This document shows, piece by piece, positions 62,021 through 64,000 of a stretch of 64,000 bases of DNA; positions within the stretch are counted from its first letter, which is position 1, and every line of letters begins with the position of its first letter. The stretch covers positions 40,001-104,000 of the forward strand of contig PBUB01000015.1 of assembly GCA_002729885.1 (NCBI GenBank), read 5' to 3'. Below the pieces are notes generated by a model. It was not told the origin of the DNA. It was given only the letters and a program-made list of their open reading frames with translations, and searched no databases. The position numbers were made by a program, and so were the translations under genes. This stretch comes from Spirochaetaceae bacterium. GTDB lineage: Bacteria > Spirochaetota > Leptospiria > Leptospirales > Leptonemataceae.

Positions 62021-62406
62021 GAGCGAACCTCCTGTCGGGCCTGTAGCGCCACAATTCCCTGGGAGATTTCTGGAAGTTCATACATGGTGCGAAAGAAGTA
62101 TCCTTTTTCCAGAAGCAAACATGTGGCTCCGCTATCTGTGGCGAAAATACTTTCCGTTAGCTCTCTATCGAACAGCAGCGACTGAATTCCAAGAATGGTG
62201 CCCGGAGATTTTCCGGAGGCATCGCGAAAACCGCCCTCCAGGCAGATCAAGAGTCGCTTCATGCTACGGCCGGCCTCCAGCACCATCTCATTGGGCTCGT
62301 AGCTTCGAACGGTGCATACCTCGGCCAGAGCGGCCAGTTCCCCTTCTCTTAAACGAGAAAAAGGAAAAATATGCTGAAGTGCAATGATGCGATCTGCCAG
62401 ATTCAC
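62017..62406 (-). CDS. Stand-alone cyclic-nucleotide-binding domain protein
   Basis: 129 residues that are just one CRP-type cNMP-binding fold: LQHIFPFSRLREGELAALAEV (first helix), VRSYEPNEMVLEAG, LLICLEGGFRD, a phosphate-binding-cassette position near GIQSLLFDRELTESIFA (with Glu but no clear Arg partner), and LLLEKGYFFRTMYELPEIS. There is no DNA-binding domain, so it would act by contact with another protein. It overlaps both neighbours by four bases, between two HAMP sensor genes, and two genes before an adenylate cyclase. It may sense cAMP or act as a pseudo-receiver if ligand residues are lost. Confidence 0.8.
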   Translation of the reverse strand: MNLADRIIALQHIFPFSRLREGELAALAEVCTVRSYEPNEMVLEAGRSMKRLLICLEGGFRDASGKSPGTILGIQSLLFDRELTESIFATDSGATCLLLEKGYFFRTMYELPEISQGIVALQARQEVRS

Positions 62407-64000
62407 AGAATGACCTCCAGATAAAGACTGTCTGAGCCTGCATCCTGTTTCCAGGCAGATACCCTGGGTACCGGATCACCTTGCAGGCTGGAGGAGCGAT
62501 CGGATTTCTCAGAACCCTGCACAAGATACAGCGCTCTCAGCTCTCGCACTTCCAGTTCATGTTGGCCTGCTTCCAGAGAGTTTTTCTTTGCATTTCCGCC
62601 TTTCTTAACAGGATACAGCTCCATGTCAGAAGTACTGTGCAGTTTGATCTGGCCGGTGGTCCTGTGAATCAATACCAGCAGTTCCAGCTCCTTACCTACG
62701 AAAGGTGCCATGGACTCCATATAATCGTCGGGGCTTTGCTGAAGAAGCCTTCGGCTGATGCGAAAGATATCGCTGTGCAACCTGGTGGCTTCCAGCTTAT
62801 CTTCGGTTTCATGGCCGGCCCATATGGCCAGATACTGGGAATCTTCAAAAAGACCCATGGAGAGCTTTCGCGTAGCATCAAAGAAATCTACTGCGCTCTT
62901 ATGCTTCATAAAGCTGCGCACAAGATTGCTCAATTCATTTCTTCGCCTTTTCTCTTCCAGGCGAAAGTTTTCCCCGGTTAGAGACGTTACCGTTTCTTGC
63001 AATGAGCGACTGAGTCGGGTAAGACTTCCCGAAAGATGGGTGAGCTCGGCAGGATTCTCTACATGGATTTCATTTCCAAATCCGCCGGCCGCCACCTGAA
63101 GGGCAGACTGCTTCAATTCATAGATTGGCCTGGTAAGTCTCTCCGTGCTGAAATAAGCAATGATCAAGCCTGCTACCAGCGCAACAACACCGATGATAAC
63201 AACCTGCAATAGTGCTGTTCTGGTGGCGCTTTCGATAATATCGATGTTCACATCCGCGCCGGCATAAGCCACAGCGTCTCCTTCCCTATTTAGAATGGGA
63301 ACGTAGGAGGACTTTAACAGGCCCCAGTCATCCCAGTCTTTAATGTCCGAAAGATAGATTTCACGTTTCAGGATAACATCTCGAATATCGTCTTCTGCTT
63401 CATTACTGTCTTCTATTCCAACGTGCGAATGAATATCACTTTGCGTGGAATCCAGAGCATAGTTGATACGGGTTTCCCGGTCCACCAGTACGGCAGAGTA
63501 AAGAAATCTAATCTTCGTCCCCTCTCGTACGCGAATCATAGGTCTTACAAGATCCACATAGGTTTTCTGGGCCCCGGCGGGACCAAAGGCCACTCCCGGA
63601 AGCTCCTGAACCTCCCCGGACTCCATATTGATGGTGATGAGCGCTGTACTGGAAACTCCGTAATAGGTTTTTCTGAGACTATCGTAGACTATCGAAAATA
63701 CACCGAATGGATAGGCTTCGCCTCTCCTCTTCAGTTCCACGGAACGGGTAATGGAACCGTCCTCTGGATTTAAAAAGACAATCTTTCTGGTATTGGTTTC
63801 GGTTCCTATAAGCTGCTTTCCATCCGGGGACTCCGTAAGTCCGGTAATGGGAGATTCCAGAACAGTGACTTCTTCTGGTTCTCCTGCTTTTCCGTTTTCC
63901 AGCGTCACGCGAATTAACTTTTCCCCGGCACAATAAAGTGCTCCGTTGACATAGCCTACGGCTACGCAGTAATCATCAATACCTACCAGGGTTTCTGTTT
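62403..64000 (-). CDS. Membrane sensor with propeller-like N-part and HAMP (5' end cut by window edge)
   Basis: The frame is open to base 64000 with no stop (upstream bases encode GIDDYCVAVGYVNGALYCAG), so the GTG at 63908 is only an internal codon and the true start is outside the window. The visible 532 residues have beta-propeller-like repeats (LTESPDGKQLIGTETNTRKIVFL, KTYYGVSSTALITI), a sensor region containing VPILNREGDAVAYAGADVNID, a membrane helix (ALLQVVIIGVVALVAGLIIAYFS), HAMP (RLTRPIYELKQSALQVAAGGFG) and a C-terminal domain with helical FMKHKSAVDFFDATRKLSMGLF. That domain resembles the one in the gene two steps downstream and may be a degenerate SpoIIE-like phosphatase. A four-base overlap joins it to the cNMP-binding gene. 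Confidence 0.75.
   Translation of the reverse strand, partial: TETLVGIDDYCVAVGYVNGALYCAGEKLIRVTLENGKAGEPEEVTVLESPITGLTESPDGKQLIGTETNTRKIVFLNPEDGSITRSVELKRRGEAYPFGVFSIVYDSLRKTYYGVSSTALITINMESGEVQELPGVAFGPAGAQKTYVDLVRPMIRVREGTKIRFLYSAVLVDRETRINYALDSTQSDIHSHVGIEDSNEAEDDIRDVILKREIYLSDIKDWDDWGLLKSSYVPILNREGDAVAYAGADVNIDIIESATRTALLQVVIIGVVALVAGLIIAYFSTERLTRPIYELKQSALQVAAGGFGNEIHVENPAELTHLSGSLTRLSRSLQETVTSLTGENFRLEEKRRRNELSNLVRSFMKHKSAVDFFDATRKLSMGLFEDSQYLAIWAGHETEDKLEATRLHSDIFRISRRLLQQSPDDYMESMAPFVGKELELLVLIHRTTGQIKLHSTSDMELYPVKKGGNAKKNSLEAGQHELEVRELRALYLVQGSEKSDRSSSLQGDPVPRVSAWKQDAGSDSLYLEVIL

Noticed and set aside
1..64000. CRISPR arrays, insertion sequences, prophage, tRNA and rRNA genes
   Set aside because: No repeat-spacer pattern, transposase or integrase motif, terminal inverted repeats or tRNA cloverleaf was recognised on either strand.

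Overview
The window reads as a chromosomal segment of a Gram-negative bacterium, most likely a spirochaete of the Leptospirales (Leptonema/Turneriella-like rather than classical Leptospira, because G+C looks close to 50%). The reasons are the density of membrane sensors of the 7TMR-DISM, HAMP and class III cyclase types, the paralogous OmpA-domain envelope proteins, spirochaete-style lipoprotein signals, an LPS heptose gene (gmhA) and biosynthetic genes (bioB, leuA, hisC, thiG/thiH, glnA). This assignment is an inference from gene content; no rRNA or tRNA gene, transposase, phage gene or CRISPR array was seen. Both window edges cut genes: bioB on the left, and a HAMP sensor on the right whose frame stays open to base 64000.

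1-10 kb: bioB, a short ParB-like protein, trmH and a glycerate kinase, citrate synthase, an AlgI-type MBOAT acyltransferase and an RND exporter without its usual partner genes. 10-16.3 kb: a 1170-residue exported Ig-like/beta-helix protein, glnA with a clear terminator, and a small eight-cysteine exported protein. 16.3-19.9 kb: a tightly packed thiG-mgtE-thiH operon that places an Mg2+ channel between two thiamine-thiazole genes. 20-24.6 kb: a coupled four-gene operon (enolase-superfamily epimerase-like enzyme, GH3-type acyl-acid amido synthetase, PPM-type methyltransferase, fatty acid/sterol hydroxylase). It looks like an undescribed pathway for an N-acyl amino acid or lipopeptide lipid, and is the strongest novelty candidate.

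24.7-36.4 kb: a divergent pair of OmpA-domain paralogues, a 7TMR-DISM hybrid histidine kinase facing a LuxR-type regulator whose receiver carries an insertion, a YheT-type hydrolase, a VWA-FHA membrane protein with an exported partner, and gmhA-ROK kinase-small membrane protein. 36.4-54.5 kb: conserved proteins of unknown function, two divergent PlsC-like acyltransferases, hisC, an EAL protein divergent from a REC-PAS-GGDEF-EAL protein, ubiD-miaE, a TPR protein, a PilZ protein, a GH1 glycosidase, a DUF4015-like lipoprotein and a 7TMR-DISM adenylate cyclase. 54.6-64 kb: leuA, a coupled pair of an NNMT/PNMT-like N-methyltransferase and a PLP amino-acid decarboxylase (a plausible methylated-amine pathway), and a four-gene sensory cassette joined by three successive 4-base overlaps (propeller-HAMP sensor, cyclic-nucleotide-binding protein, HAMP protein with a degenerate phosphatase-like domain, HAMP adenylate cyclase).

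Second-messenger signalling is unusually concentrated: two class III cyclases and a cNMP-binding protein for cAMP, and an EAL, a GGDEF-EAL and a PilZ protein for c-di-GMP. Several starts were moved from the longest frame to an internal codon on Shine-Dalgarno or overlap evidence, as stated in each entry.
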